Assembly (NCBI GenBank): GCA_016081115.2
Contig: JABTTQ020003455.1
Location: forward strand, 1,550,001-1,614,000
Source: Rehmannia glutinosa
Taxonomy: Eukaryota; Streptophyta; Magnoliopsida; Lamiales; Orobanchaceae
DNA: 64,000 nucleotides
Direction of reading: 5' to 3'
This document shows positions 33,938 through 45,980 of the stretch, piece by piece. Under the pieces are notes generated by a model. That model was not told the DNA's origin. It did no database searches and saw nothing but the letters and a program-made list of their open reading frames with translations. The translations under genes were made by a program, and so were the position numbers. Numbering within the stretch: position 1 is the stretch's first letter; each line of letters begins with the position of its first letter.

Positions 33938-36900
33938 CTAAAAAATTGAAGTCTTGCGTAGAAAACGTAACCAAACAATCTCACAACAAGTTTGTGCGAG
34001 AGCCCCTGTACAACTTCTCGGAAGATCGTGATACGGTGGCCTTTTTTTTTTCAACGCCAAGAAACCAATGAATCCCCAACAAATATCTGAAACCGGTGGT
34101 TGATCTTGAGTATTAGGACAAGCGTGCCCCAACCTCGAATCACAAGATGCCTTCAATTGCATATCACAATGCAAAGAATAGAACAACCCTTGTCCAATAG
34201 ATCCTTTCAAATACTTAAGAATTCGATGAGCGACATTTAGGTGATCCTCGGTTGGCTTGTCCATGAATTGGCTCAAAAATGAACACCATAAGTGATATCC
34301 GGTCGAGTAATGACGGATAAATCAATCTTCCTATCAAACGCCTCGTATCCGAGAGAATGCGAGAGAAGGTTACTTGAATTCTTATGAAGATTGTTATTCA
34401 CTTCAACTGGTGTGATCACAGGTTTACAACCTAAAAGACCAGCATCTTCCAAGATATCCAGAGTATACTTCCGTTGACAAATCTGAAGCCCTTTTGAAGT
34501 TCTAGCTACTTCCAAACCAAGAAAATATCTCATAACCCCAAAATCGATTTTGAATTGATTCTGAATGAGATCCTTAATCTCTTTGATGATATCAGGACAT
34601 GAACTTCCTACAAGAATGTCATCCACATATACCAATAAAGCCACAAAACCTGCAGAAGTCTTTCTTGTAAAAAGGGAGTAATCTGATTTTGACTGAACGA
34701 ACCCAATGCTGATAAGAAATGAAGTGAATTTAAAATTCCATTGTCTTGAGGCTTGTTTCAAACCATAAATTGATTTGTGAAGTTTACAAACCAACTTTCC
34801 TTGTGACTGAGACTTCCCCTCAATGTGAAGGCCAGGTGGAAGATCCATGTAAATGACCTAATCAAGATCCCCATTCCAAAATGCATTATGAACATCTAGT
34901 TGGTGAAGGTGCCAACTGTGCTTAGCATCAAGAGATAAAAATAGACGAACTGTGGTGACTTTAACTACATGACTAAAAGTTTCATGATAATCAAAGCCTT
35001 CACGTTGAGTAAACCCTTTTGCAACTAAATGAGCCTTGTACTTATCAATGCTACCATCAGATTTAAACTTCGTTTTAAACACATATTTGCAACCCACTGC
35101 ACGATGACCAGGTGGTAAAAAAGTGATGGTCCATGTATGATTTTCACTCAAGGCCTGTAACTCAAATGTTATGGCCTCTCTCCAATGAGCAAATGAAATT
35201 GCCTCGTGATAATGGATATGATCTTTGACAATGGAAATAGACAAGGAAAAAGATTTGTATGAGGAAGAAAGATGAGAGTAATTGAGAAAGTTGTGTAAGG
35301 AGTGAGATGTAGAAGACAGGACTCACATAAGGGGAATGGAGTGTAAAAAATTACAATGATAGTCTTTAAGATAAGAGGGAAGTTGTTTATTCCTCCCGGG
35401 ATGTTGTGGAGGTGAAACTCTGAAAGTGTCAGCAGGAATAGGAGGAATAGGAATGGGAGAAGCAGAAGCAGGATTGGTTGATGAGGAGTCAGTGGTGTTA
35501 GATTCTCGAGGAGATAGAGGAATGAGATGTAGTGAAGGTGAAGAAGGAGGTGATTATCTTGAGTGAAAGACGAGAGAGAAGTCTCGGTAAAGGTGGATGT
35601 AAAAACAGGATCATCATTATCTTATGTGAATGATGAATTTGTGAGATTGGTGGTACTGGAAGATTTAGCAAAAGGAAAGATGTGTTCAAGGAATTTAACA
35701 TCCCTAGAAACAGAGATAGTGAATGTAGTGAGATCCAACACTTTGTACCCTTTTTTTCCAATTGGATATCCCAAAAACACGCATGGTTTAGCTCTAGGAT
35801 CAAATTTAGTCCTATGTGGTTGTGTAGTAGACACATAGCATAAACAACCAAAAACTTTGAGATAAGAATATTTTGGGGGAGATTTGAATAAAATTCCATA
35901 AGGACTTTTGTTGTTGAGGTAAGGAGATGGGATCCTATTGATCAAATAAACTGCAGTAAAGATTGATTCCCCCCAAAATTGAGAAGGCAAAGATGATTGT
36001 AACATGAGAGATCGAGCAACATTAAGAATGTGTTGGTGTTTTCGTTCAACGATGCCGTTTTGTTGTTGGGTATAGGCATAAGATTTTTGATGTAATATTC
36101 CCATGGAGGCATAGAGTTCTGGCATATTAAATTCCAGACCATTGTCAGTCCGTAATTGTTTAACAGAACAGTTAAATTGAGTGTGAATGAGCTTGATATG
36201 ATTTTGTAAGATTTGTCTGGTGTAAGATTTTAATTTCATGAGGTATACCCAAGTTGTTCGACTATGATCATCTACTATGGTTAGATAATATATATGACCA
36301 AATTGAGTAGAGATGGAATGAGGTCCCCAAATATCACAATGCAAAAGATCAAATAAACACAAGGAAACTGAATTGCTAGATTGAAATGGAAGTCTCTTTT
36401 GTTTTGATATATAACAGATATTACAATCCTGATGTTCCGAAACTATTACATTGGGATCAATTTTCTTAATGAGCTGAAGCCTTTGATTTGATGGATGACC
36501 TAATCTAAGATGCCAAAGAGAGTGCTCCACGGCCTGACATTGATGGGAATGACTGGAAAGTGCTGTATTATTCAGAGTGCGGGGCTGAAAATGGTAGAGG
36601 CCTTGATGGAGTCTAGCTAGTCCAATCTTTATCGTGGAAGAGAGGTCCGAAAGATAACAAGTATCATTCAGAAAAGTGATAGAATAAGAAGATCCACAAG
36701 TCAGTTTGCTTATGGAAACAAGAATGAAATGAAATGAAGGGATACAGAGCACATTATCTAAGAAAATGTAGGAGTAAGCTGAATTGAACCCCCAAGAGTG
36801 ACTTGTGCCTTAGTACCATTTGGAAGATGAACATGTGAAGAGTAAGAAACAAGAGGTGAAGTGAAGAAACTGGGAGAACAGACCATGTGATTTGTTGCTC

Positions 36901-37057
36901 CAGTGTCAATGATCCATGGAACAACAAAAAGAGTAGAAGATTTATGAGAGGGAAGAGATATACCTGCCATGTTAGAAGAGTGAATGGAATTGATACCAGA
37001 AGTAGACTTAGGAGGCTGGATGGAAAATTTCATTGCATCATTGTTGATTATCTGCAT
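33938..37057 (-). pseudogene. copia pol: protease, integrase, reverse transcriptase, RNase H (few frameshifts)
   Basis: Minus-strand pieces in order are: protease with WIIDTGATNHM (36758-37057); the GAG-pre-integrase HLRLGHPSNQRL and a long integrase reading (35622-36752) carrying D in LLHCDIWGP, D in RTDNGLEF and E in NGIVERKHQ, the DDE triad, plus the FGCLCYVS C-terminal motif; reverse transcriptase in two pieces (34858-35244, and 34273-34848 with LLVYVDDILVGSS); and RNase H (33938-34276). The integrase frame of 376 codons is uninterrupted. Four or so frame changes separate the rest. The catalytic residues survive, so this copy is younger than the Helitrons. Confidence 0.88.
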
Positions 37058-37120
37058 GAGCCCCGAGTTTCATTGAGGACTGGCCGGGCTTCTTGTGAAG
37101 CAGAGATATACGCGGTGTGC

Positions 37121-38032
37121 TTAGGGCCCTTGATTCCTTGGCTTTGTTTTGGTGAATTTGAAATTTGAAGGAAAACCAATTAACCTGTAGCATTTGTCAC
37201 GAGAATGTCCACCCTTACCACAATGCTCACAAACAACTTTAGCCAACCCTTTCCTTTTATCCAATAAGTGATTAACAACAAAAGACAAGGAATTAACCAT
37301 AGGAGTGAGAGATGAGCGTGTTTCACGCTGTCTTTCTTCTTGGAGTATCACAGAGAAAACTTTATCCAGAGAAGGTGTAGGACTGAGAAGTAGTATTTGA
37401 CCACGGATCCCTCCGTATGATTCATTAAGCCCTATTACAAATTTAAAAACATAATCACAAGATTGTATTTCACAGAAAGAACGCAAGGCATTGCATGTAC
37501 ACAGGCCACAGGAACAGAAAGGAAATGAACGATAGTTTTTCAATTCCTCCCACGCTGCATTAAGTTGAGTCAAATACTCACTAACCCTATTAGTATCCTG
37601 AATAATCAAGCTCAATCGTTGTTGTAATTGAAAATTTCGAATATTGTCTGGCTGAGAGAACCGAGTCTTCAGTTTGTCCCAAATTTCCTTGGCTGAATTG
37701 ATGTAGAGTATATTGGAAGCAATTTCCTTAGAAACTGAATTAAGAATCCCAGACAAAATGAGGTTGTTGCAATGAATCCATGGTGTGTATAAGGGATCAG
37801 TGAAAACAGGTATGGGAATGGATCCATCAACAAGCTTGTTCTTGATGGATAAAGCAAGTCAACGCCCTACACCATGTAATGTAGTTGGCCCGTTGATGGG
37901 GAGGAGAAATGATGATGGTGTTAGCGAGATCGTATGATGTAGAAAGAAAGGGTGATTAGGATCTTGATTGGTGGCGAGGACAGGACCACGAGTATTCGAG
38001 GTGTTTTTCCGATTTTGATCTTCATCGGCCAT
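37121..38032 (-). pseudogene. copia gag with CCHC zinc knuckle
   Basis: The nucleocapsid gene begins with an ATG at 38032 (MADEDQNRKN), 94 bp inside the primer site. It continues in a long reading (37121-37756) with SAKEIWDKLKTRFSQPDN, typical of the UBN2-type gag core, and CEHCGKGGHSRDKC, a CX2CX4HX4C zinc knuckle that binds the element's RNA. A frame change near 37757-37860 interrupts it. Confidence 0.8.
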
Positions 38033-38125
38033 GGAAGGAGCTTAGAAGAGTGTGTGAAGTGAATGGTAAAAGAAAGAAAATAAGGAATGAAGCAATGGAA
38101 CATAAGCGAGATTGGTATTGCCCAA

Positions 38126-38139
38126 CCTACTCGATACCA
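38126..38139 (-). promoter_or_regulatory. Primer binding site of the nested copia element
   Basis: TGGTATCGAGTAGG on the minus strand abuts the LTR. The first seven bases match the methionine-tRNA primer site and the rest diverge. Confidence 0.7.
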
Positions 38140-38480
38140 TGTCAAGAATTGAAATAAAAACATGAGCTGTAGAAAATGGAAAAACGATAGGTGAAGAAGA
38201 TCTTCATTTTGTTATTGACATTTCTAATTATTACTGTACAATGACCTAACAGCTATATATATACACATTCTAAAATAGGAAAATGACAAAGGAACAAAAG
38301 GAATAAAAACGGTTTCTAAATCCTATCCCCGTATGACTATGACTCAAAGACTTAATTTGTTATTTCTGCACATGAAATATTCTCCGAACCTTGGAGTGAA
38401 TACTCCTCTGCTTTGTGATGTACTGTTCTATCAATCTCACTCCCTTGATCTTGATTTAATTTGATCATCATATTTTGATA
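38140..38480 (-). repeat. copia element 5' LTR (right)
   Basis: A 341-bp partner of 33342-33675, starting TGTCAAGAATTG next to the primer site and ending TTTGATA at 38480. Confidence 0.85.
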
Positions 38481-39109
38481 CCGGACCGCCCCGTATATAT
38501 ATAATATATATTTATATTTGATTTGTTTATTTTTATTCGATTAATTTGAAGTCTCTATTTCGTGACTCAATGAGCTTTCACTTTCTCAAGTCAAAATCAT
38601 TTCAGATCCATTCTCCATCTCTCCACCTTTAGCCTGTCACTCTTGTCCTCACCGGAGATTCCTCTCGTGCTGATGGCTCCCGCCGACAAGAGGACCTCTC
38701 TTCCACAAAAAGTGGTGGATGACCATCAAAAAGCTATTTTTACGCCCCTGCGGCGCCTTTTTGAATTGTGGATTGTATCTTGTTACATCTAAAAATTTTA
38801 CTTGAATTTTTGTTGCGAGAGTTTAGTCAATTCAATTTTGTTGGGCCTTTAGTTTTTGGAGTCCATTGAACCCCTGAACACATACAAAAGAAATCATCAT
38901 GATGAATCTATAATGGCAAGATTGAAGCATTGGCTCGACCAAGCTACTGAAAAATCAGAACCAACAAAATCTTGGAGGGTTAAGCGGGTTGAACCCGCCG
39001 GGTCCCGGGTCCAAAGTGGGGTGGGGCGGGTCCAATGGCAGGACGGGAGGGTCCCGAGTCTAATTGGTTTGGCATAACCCGTCCTAGACCCGCCCCGTTG
39101 TCATCCCTA

Positions 39110-39117
39110 GTTGGAAT
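39110..39117. repeat. Target-site duplication GTTGGAAT, right
   Basis: Exact copy of 33218-33225 on the other side of the hAT element. Confidence 0.85.
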
Positions 39118-39520
39118 GTGAAGAGTCGCACCTAGATACATTGGAAATAATGAGCAAGTAATTTGGCTTCTTTATATATATAGAATTTCACCAATAATAA
39201 TGAGTAATCAAGTGAAGCTCCTTAGTGCACCGCTTTTGACCAATTTTGAGCTAGCTCAAGGAGCATTGACTGATCTCGAGTCTGAGTACGTTACACTTAA
39301 TTAATCGCATTAATGGGATCTTTAAAGACACACTGTGAAATTTTTATCGTCGCGGTGAGCTCTAACGAGCCTTATTCTTTTGAGAAATCAAACCAAGGTT
39401 CGTTCAATGGCTCAATGATGTGGCGGGACAACTCATGACTTGGTAGAATCGTCGAGTGTGTAGGGGGTTCGATCAGGACTATATCCGAGAAATATCTTAG
39501 CATGAAAAAGGTTAAAAAAA

Positions 39521-39555
<35 letters not shown>

Positions 39556-40479
39556 TAGAAGAGTTCATTAGTCTCTTTGGCATTAAATAGATTTATTGAA
39601 AAGTCGGCAAATCCATCACTTGGTGACTTTTGTAGATGAAAATGCAAGGAGATCAATTTTTGGGTAATGTATTGGTAGTTTTTCTATTTAAATCAGAATG
39701 ATATTGAAACATATATTTGAAGCACTATTTTAATAAAATTGGACAAATATTGAAATTAAAATATAATATTTATAATATGTTTTGATCAATGAAATTTTAT
39801 TTTATTATATTGATTAATTAGTTACTTTTAGTTTTTTTCATTGGAATACGAAGAGATCCTTTTTTTACGCACTAGACTCTTTAAAATATAAGAATGCCTA
39901 TATTTTTTTAAATAAATAGAAATATAAAAAAGTATTGATCACAAGCCGATCAGGTAGCAAAGGAAAAAATAATACTAAAATGTAGAAAAAACAACAAAAA
40001 TAACTTCGAATGCAATTTAAATGGAGGGCATCTCTTTCTAGAGGATTTTCGAATAACAATTGCATTTGTCTTGTTAGCACGCGCCGAGTATTATCTTGAT
40101 GGTCCGATAAATTTAAGCGGGATATAGCATGTGAAATGTCGGCCAGGATCCTCGAGCCGCAATTGTCATAGCTTTCATAGCTTTTGAGGAATCACATGAG
40201 TGAATATCAAACGGAGTAGTTGAGGAGTCACTTAGGTGGTCTTTAAAGCTTCCAATTTATCTACATCAACTTGAAAATCAAAGTTAAGAGGATAGCTTGA
40301 TATTGGAGATATTGAATCATGGTGAAGCAAAGCCGTTTCATCACTCTCTTTCGATTCGAACTTGATTCAACAATATTGGAATAAACCACAATAGCTAGTG
40401 GATTATCTTGCGTCTTTATTCAAATATGATCATTTGTAATCATTTCAAAGATACCTTTCTCAAATGTGAGCGAATTGCA
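39118..40479. other. AT-rich intergenic DNA, microsatellite, possible LINE tail
   Basis: No gene recognised. A (TA)n run lies at about 39522-39553. The part at 40080-40479 may be the decayed C-terminal or 3' region of the adjacent LINE ORF1, read on the minus strand, but it has no recognisable motif. Confidence 0.4.
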
Positions 40480-42006
40480 ATATTTTTCTGTAGAGCATCA
40501 AACGATTGCGTAGTATGGATGTTTTGTTGAGGGCGTGAAGGGTTGGTATTTTTACCATTACTAGCTGATTTTTGTCGGCGGTCACAAATCCGTTATTATC
40601 CATCAATGGTTGGACCGAGCAAAAGATTTCCCATTAGGATGTTGGTCCTCCGCACTAGAGTGATTATCGTCGATATAGTCCGCCCACCGTTTACTAGCAC
40701 CACGGGGGAGGAGGTTCCTTATCTTCCACCTAGTTATCCACCATCTTACCCTTATCCTTAAATGGATGAATAGGTTCCATAATATTAGAATCAACAACAT
40801 TATCATTATTCTTCGATAGAGATCGGATCACCTCATGATATTTCTTACGAACCCATGAACGCCCATGTCTGGAATTAGGTCATTCAAGATCAGTTTGAAC
40901 CGTGGCCGTAACAATATTGCAACGACAAGTCGCTAATGAATGTCCCGTAATACCACATTTCGAACAAAACTCGGGAAGTTTCTCATAACTTAATGACGCA
41001 AAATAACAATGCCCGGGGCATTCCACCATCACGGAATCCTCGCAAGGGGCGTACAAATCGGGTTTCTACCAGGAAACACAAAGTGTCCCGAGATCCATTA
41101 AGAGATTTTTCATCAATTTGAACCGGAGTACCTATTGCCTTAGCAATTCCCATAATAATACTCGGATGCCAATGTTCAATGCTTAACTCAAAAATACGCA
41201 CCCACACACTCGCAGTAGAAGTATTGACTTTATATGGGTTAAAATCAGGGACCCATGGAAAAAGACAAATCGTACCAGGATTAATTTGCCATGTAACACG
41301 TAAAGATGCCCTAGCACGATCCCAATCAGAAGAAAACTTAAGGCAAAAGTATCCCTTGCCCAAGGGAATCAATGTCCAGCTATTCGGATTTTCCACAATT
41401 CACTCAGTCTAGACCAGGAGGGGTTGCAATGGCCATGGCTTATTCCTTTACCAATCAAAAACACGACCAATTAAAGAGCACCAGAATTCCTCAAACGTTG
41501 TTGATACAAATTTTCATCAATTAAACAGAGAAATAATCTCATTTCTTAACGGGTTCAATCATAATATTATTACTTGAACAATATTAGCAAAAGTAGAATT
41601 TCTTTGGTTTAATCAAAGAATCCAAAGTAGGGTTAGCATGTTTTACCAAAGAATCCCTAAAAGTTGGGTTTGCACTAGGCATACATGGGGCATCATTACA
41701 CCGATGAATCCAAGGATATAGCGAGAATACTTTGGAGAAGGGACCCCTTTGTTGCGAGTGTTGGCATTTGAAGGAGAGGAGGGGACCACTGTTGTAACCA
41801 CCTTGGGGGCTCACAAATTGAAACCACCTTAGGAGAGGGGACCGCTGCCAATGGGACCACCTTTGATGAGTTCATGGCAGCCCCAAGTAAGAAATTCGAA
41901 AGATCCATAGAATAAATGCTTGTCGCAAAATCCATATAAGACATAGGAGAACTCGTAGATGAGAAAACCAACGGAGAACAAGATGTAGCAAAGGAGCAAA
42001 CATCAT
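40480..42006 (-). pseudogene. LINE ORF1 (DUF4283 plus zinc knuckle), split by a gypsy element
   Basis: ORF1 of a plant L1-type LINE, an RNA-binding protein of non-LTR retrotransposons. The clearest part (40983-41396) reads LGKGYFCLKFSSDWDRA, then ITWQINPG-type and VWVRIFELSIEHWHPSII stretches, which is the DUF4283 core. Directly after comes LPEFCSKCGITGHSLATC (40925-40980), a CX2CX4HX4C knuckle. A Ser/Thr-rich N-terminal stretch (41696-42006, with MSYMDFATSIYSMDLS) is cut by the gypsy insertion and continues at 49158-49210. Several frame changes occur. No endonuclease or reverse transcriptase (ORF2) is present in the window. Confidence 0.75.
42002..42006. repeat. Target-site duplication ATCAT, left
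   Basis: ATCAT precedes the gypsy 5' LTR and recurs at 49153-49157. Confidence 0.85.
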
Positions 42007-43640
42007 TGATAAGGGTCTTTTTATGCATGTTTTATGTGTATATTTGAGTAGAATTCGAGTTATTTTATTGTTAGTTTTGTAAATTTTTGATTGTACATAG
42101 TTCATCTTGCTCCAGGTGCTTTTATTGATGTAGATTGACCATTCGGGGCTAATTTTGGTGAATTTCGGACCATGGATTCATGTCAAAACATGCCGGGGAG
42201 TTTAAGGATACAAAAACGCTCAAAATTCCAAGCCAAACGCGTCATTTCGGGGCCTTTTTGGTCCAACACGGGCAGGGGGTGTTGGGCAACACGGCCGTGT
42301 TCCGTCGGGAGCCAAAAACTCAAAAAATTCGCACAAAACAGCCCCCAACACGGCCTGGCGTGTTGGGCGTACATGGCCATGTCAGACAGCATGGCCAGGG
42401 TGTGTTCTGCGACATGGCCATGTCAGGGACTTCCTTTTGCAAATTTTCTATGAAAAACTCACCAACCAAGCTTTTTTTGACCACTTTTGTACACCTTTAA
42501 CACCCAATTTTGCTCCACCATGTCTCCATATTCCCTCAATCATCAATTGAGTATAAGAATTCATCAACCAACAATGAAAGTGGAGGCAATTATTTAGCAA
42601 AAGATGGCACCATCAATGTATTATTATACAAAAATGGTGTCTATAAAAGCCAAGAGTTGAAGTTGGAAGAATCATCATTCATAATTCATTCATGTATTTG
42701 ATTAGATAATTCATCATATTCATAATTGGGATCAAGGGGTCTTGGAGGAGTAAGCTTGAGGCAACATTGGGGAAGAAGGCTTGGAGCAACATCATCAAGT
42801 CAATTGAGATTTTGATAAAGATAAGTACACCATGTCTACAATGTTTACATCTTCTTGTGTAATTTACTCTTTTGTCAAGATCATGAGTAGCTAAACTCCT
42901 AGTGTTTGAATGTAATGAACTCTAGAATGGATTTGTGATTAAGGTGTGTATGTTTTTAATAAAATCTTCATATTTTGTGTGATTCACTTATATTATGCTT
43001 CGTTCATTCGAATTGATATATGCGCAATATTGATTTGAAGTTTATTTTTCATCCGGGAAATCGAGAGATTCATGGTGAAATAGAACCTATATAAGTGAAA
43101 AGAGTTGCATGCAATCCTAGATATAGGACGACATAAATCTTCTGGATTAGGGTCAAACCTAATATAGGAATTCACAAATCGTTATAATCTTTGTCTTGGG
43201 GTTTTAACTAGAAAGAGATTTCAGTTAATCAACTTGAGATTAGAAGTTTTTCGCCTTGAGAAAGGGTTTAACTTAAATTGGGAATTTCTACGGTCCACAA
43301 GACATGAGATTTTATTAAAAGAGGTTGGTTTTTGCTTAAGGGCTTACGGTTGTATTTTTAACTTGTCAAATCACAAAAACATTCTAGAGGGATTTACATT
43401 CAAACACATTTCTATCTCTTGATTTCTTATTTTATAAATCTTCCTTCATTTTTACAATTTATAATTTGTTTTCCTTTTTCATCAAACAAAAACTCGAAAA
43501 TTGTTAGATTAAATAACAAAAAGACGGTAATTATTAGTACTTACAATCCTCGTGGGAATGACACTCGGTACTCAATAATCTATACTATAAAATGATAGGT
43601 GCACTTGCCTACGATTTTAGAGGTAGCTTTTGAGCCATCA
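42007..43640 (+). repeat. gypsy 5' LTR
   Basis: 1634 bp, from TGATAAGGGTC to TTTTGAGCCATCA, matching 47525-49152 with few differences. A cluster of palindromes (AACACGGCCGTGTT at 42288-42301, ACATGGCCATGT at 42371-42382, GACATGGCCATGTC at 42411-42424) lies in its 5' third. Frames longer than 60 codons in this LTR are incidental. Confidence 0.9.
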
Positions 43641-43643
43641 AGT

Positions 43644-43660
43644 TTTTGGCGCCGTTTGCG
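43644..43660 (+). promoter_or_regulatory. gypsy primer binding site
   Basis: TTTTTGGCGCCGTTTGCGGG begins three bases after the 5' LTR. TGGCGCC followed by GTTTGCGGG is the typical primer site of Athila/Tat-type gypsy elements. Confidence 0.75.
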
Positions 43661-43892
43661 GGATTGTAATATTAAGAACGCCTTATTTTTGTTAATTTAA
43701 TCATTTTTTTATTTTTACATTATCTTTCTTTTTATCTATATTTGTAAGTCTTGTGTTATACTTATCATCTTTATTTATCGCGATGCATGCCTACTCGTCG
43801 TCGGCGGGAAGTGCGAAATCGCCGATAGTAACACGGAGAAAAGCATTAATACGGACTACGAGGAGGATATAGGCGAAATCAAAGATTTTGCC

Positions 43893-44790
43893 ATGGCGGA
43901 TGAACAAAGAACTATGTGCGATTACGCCAAGCCATCCATGGATGGCACGACGTCAAGCATTGTAAGGCCATTGTTGCCGCCAACAATTTTGAAATTAAAC
44001 CCAACGTTATTCAAATGGTGCAACAAACTTGTCCAATCGACGGTCTACCGGATGAAGATCCCAATAATCACATCGCGAATTTTCTTGAAATTTGCGACAC
44101 TTTCAAAATCAACGGGTCTCCGATGATGCCATCCGCCACGCTTATTCCCATTCTCTCTTCTTGGGACGAGCAAAACAAAGTGGTTAAATACTTTGCCAAA
44201 AGGAGCGATTACAACATGGAATATTATGGCGAAAAATTCCTTTTGAAGTATTTCCCACCGGCAAGCAAAGACCGCAAGATTAAGGAACGAAATCTCTTCA
44301 TTTACTCAAGCAGGCACGATGAAACTTTATACGATACTTGGGAGAGATTTAAGGAATTATTGCGAAAGTGCCCACACCATGGCCTACCTATTTGGATGCA
44401 AGTCCAAACATTTTATAATGGGCTACTTTTTGCAACAAGACAAATGATCGATCAATGGCCGGGGAACTCTTAATAACAAAACGCCGGAAGCCGCTCAGAT
44501 TTGATCGAGGAATGGCCATGAATGGCTATCAATGGCAATCCGCACGAGGTAAACCTAACGTAGCAGTGGGTGTTTATAATGCAGATGATGTGGTTACACT
44601 AGTTTGCACATGTCGAAGCTTTGACCCAAAAGATCGACGATCTAGCGGCTCCTAAACCACCACCACCGCATGTTTTATCTTGTGAAACTTGTGGAGGATT
44701 GCATAATCATCGGGATCGCCCACACACAATACCTCAAGTCTGAACGGGCTAATTACGTTGGGAATCAGGCGTAAATTACCCAAGTAATCC
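43893..44790 (+). pseudogene. gypsy gag, frameshifted
   Basis: The capsid/nucleocapsid gene starts at an ATG at 43893 (MADEQRTMCDYAKPSMDGTT). An early frame change moves it into a 185-codon reading (43916-44473) with AANNFEIKPNVIQMVQQ, DPNNHIANFLEICDTFKING, and then ERFKELLRKCPHHGLPIWMQ, all standard for Athila/Tat gag. Near 44680-44730 a CETCGG-H zinc-knuckle remnant follows. Several more frame changes and stops occur before the protease. Confidence 0.8.
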
Positions 44791-45172
44791 TTACAAAGAA
44801 CACATATAATATCGGGTGGAGACAACATCCTAATTTCGGTTGGGGAAACCAAGGCCAACCACGACCTAATCCCAATCTTGATCTACACACGTCTCCGGAT
44901 TTCACCCAAATTAAGGTAAGCCTAACTTGGAAGATCTTATAACAAAGTTTGTGCAATCAATGAGACCCGATTCAGTGGTGGAAACATCCTGAGAAATCAA
45001 GAGGCATCTATCCATAATCGGAAAATCAAATAGGCGATTGCGAAGATGATTTCGAAAGGCCACAAGGTAGTTTGCGGGTAATACCGAGCCAAACCCAGAG
45101 GGAGCACGTAAAGGCAATCACCATCATTTTTCCACATGAGCATGATTATGCCAATGCCGCCATGCGAAATAC

Positions 45173-45980
45173 GTGGAGGATGACATGCCCAAAGAAAATC
45201 TCATGAAAAAGGAGGTTGCGAGAATACAAGCCCAAGATCCTTTAATGAGTCTAACCGAAGAAGATAGAAGGGAGGACAAATTTGGTAAGTACCTTGATTC
45301 TTTCAAACAATTACATGCCAATATTCCATTTGTTGACCCTCATTCAAAGCATGTTAGGGATCTTAATGACATCATTCCTAGTGAAAATAAGTTTAACAAA
45401 TTATCAAATGTGCGATTGAATGATAAATGTCCTTCCAATGAACTACCACAAAAATTTAATGATCCAGGAAGCTTTTATTATCCCTTGCACAATTGATGGT
45501 TTACTGTTGATAGGCACTAGCCGACTTGGGAGCTAGTATCAATGTGATGTCTTATGAAACATTCAAGCATGCGGAATTAAGTGAACTTAAACCTATTAGG
45601 ATGGACATTCAATTAGCCGATAAATCGATTAAACATCCTAGAGGTATTGTTAAAGATGTGCTAGTTAAGATTGATAAATTCATATTCCGAGTTGATTTTA
45701 TTATTCTTGACATGCATGATGATAGAAGTTCCCTTAATTCTAGGGCGTCCCTTTTTGGCTACCGCTAAATCTCTCATTGATGTGCATGATGGAAAGCTTA
45801 CTTTGAGAGTAGGGGTGAACAAGGTATCTTTAAAATTCCTTTGAGAAATCCTATAAATGATACTTGTTTTCCTATAAACTTGATTGAGACAAGGATAAAT
45901 GATTCTTTGCTTGATATGTCTTCTAATAAATCCTTGAAAGTATGTGATGTTCAATGTGCAAAAGTTTCCACGAGATGAAT
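45173..45980 (+). pseudogene. gypsy protease region (DLGASIN active site)
   Basis: Retroviral-type aspartic protease. The active-site block ADLGASINVM lies at 45510-45549. It is followed by LKPIRMDIQLADKSIKHPRG and VDFIILDM (45526-45768), the usual gypsy order. Upstream, 45173-45496 carries the linker that contains a lysine- and proline-poor spacer before the active site. A frame change near 45740 breaks the LGRPFLATA-type region into another frame. No reverse transcriptase follows. Confidence 0.75.

Larger units (their letters stand above)
33342..38480 (-). mobile_element. Complete Ty1/copia retrotransposon, 5.1 kb, nested in hAT
   Basis: LTRs of 334 and 341 bp (33342-33675 and 38140-38480) bound gag and pol on the minus strand. 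The primer site TGGTATC lies directly next to the right LTR, and the polypurine tract ATCTTGAGGGGAG next to the left one. The short LTRs and 5 kb total length suggest an Ale/Retrofit-like lineage, which is an inference. The usual 5-bp duplication is not evident (CCCCG on the left, CCGGA on the right). Confidence 0.9.
33226..39109. mobile_element. Non-autonomous hAT element carrying a nested copia element
   Basis: The ends TAGGGATGCCAATGGGCGGGT and its inverse (CCCGCCCCGTTGTCATCCCTA) are hAT-type terminal repeats, flanked by exact 8-bp copies of GTTGGAAT. Without the nested element the hAT copy is about 745 bp (33226-33341 and 38481-39109). It is rich in GGGTC/GACCC words near both ends. The interior 38500-38960 is non-coding AT-rich DNA of unknown origin, and no transposase was found. 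Confidence 0.85.

Noticed and set aside
38856..39077. Plus-strand frame with Arg/Gly-rich tail in the hAT right end
   Set aside because: The tail comes from the GGGTC-rich subterminal repeat and the frame has no domain.
42172..42500. Overlapping plus-strand frames in the gypsy LTR, repeated at 47672-48069
   Set aside because: They occur in both LTR copies, run across the palindrome cluster and have no coding motif. LTR sequence is non-coding.
44652..44858. Minus-strand frames across the gypsy gag
   Set aside because: Antisense shadows of gag, which itself is recognisable on the plus strand.
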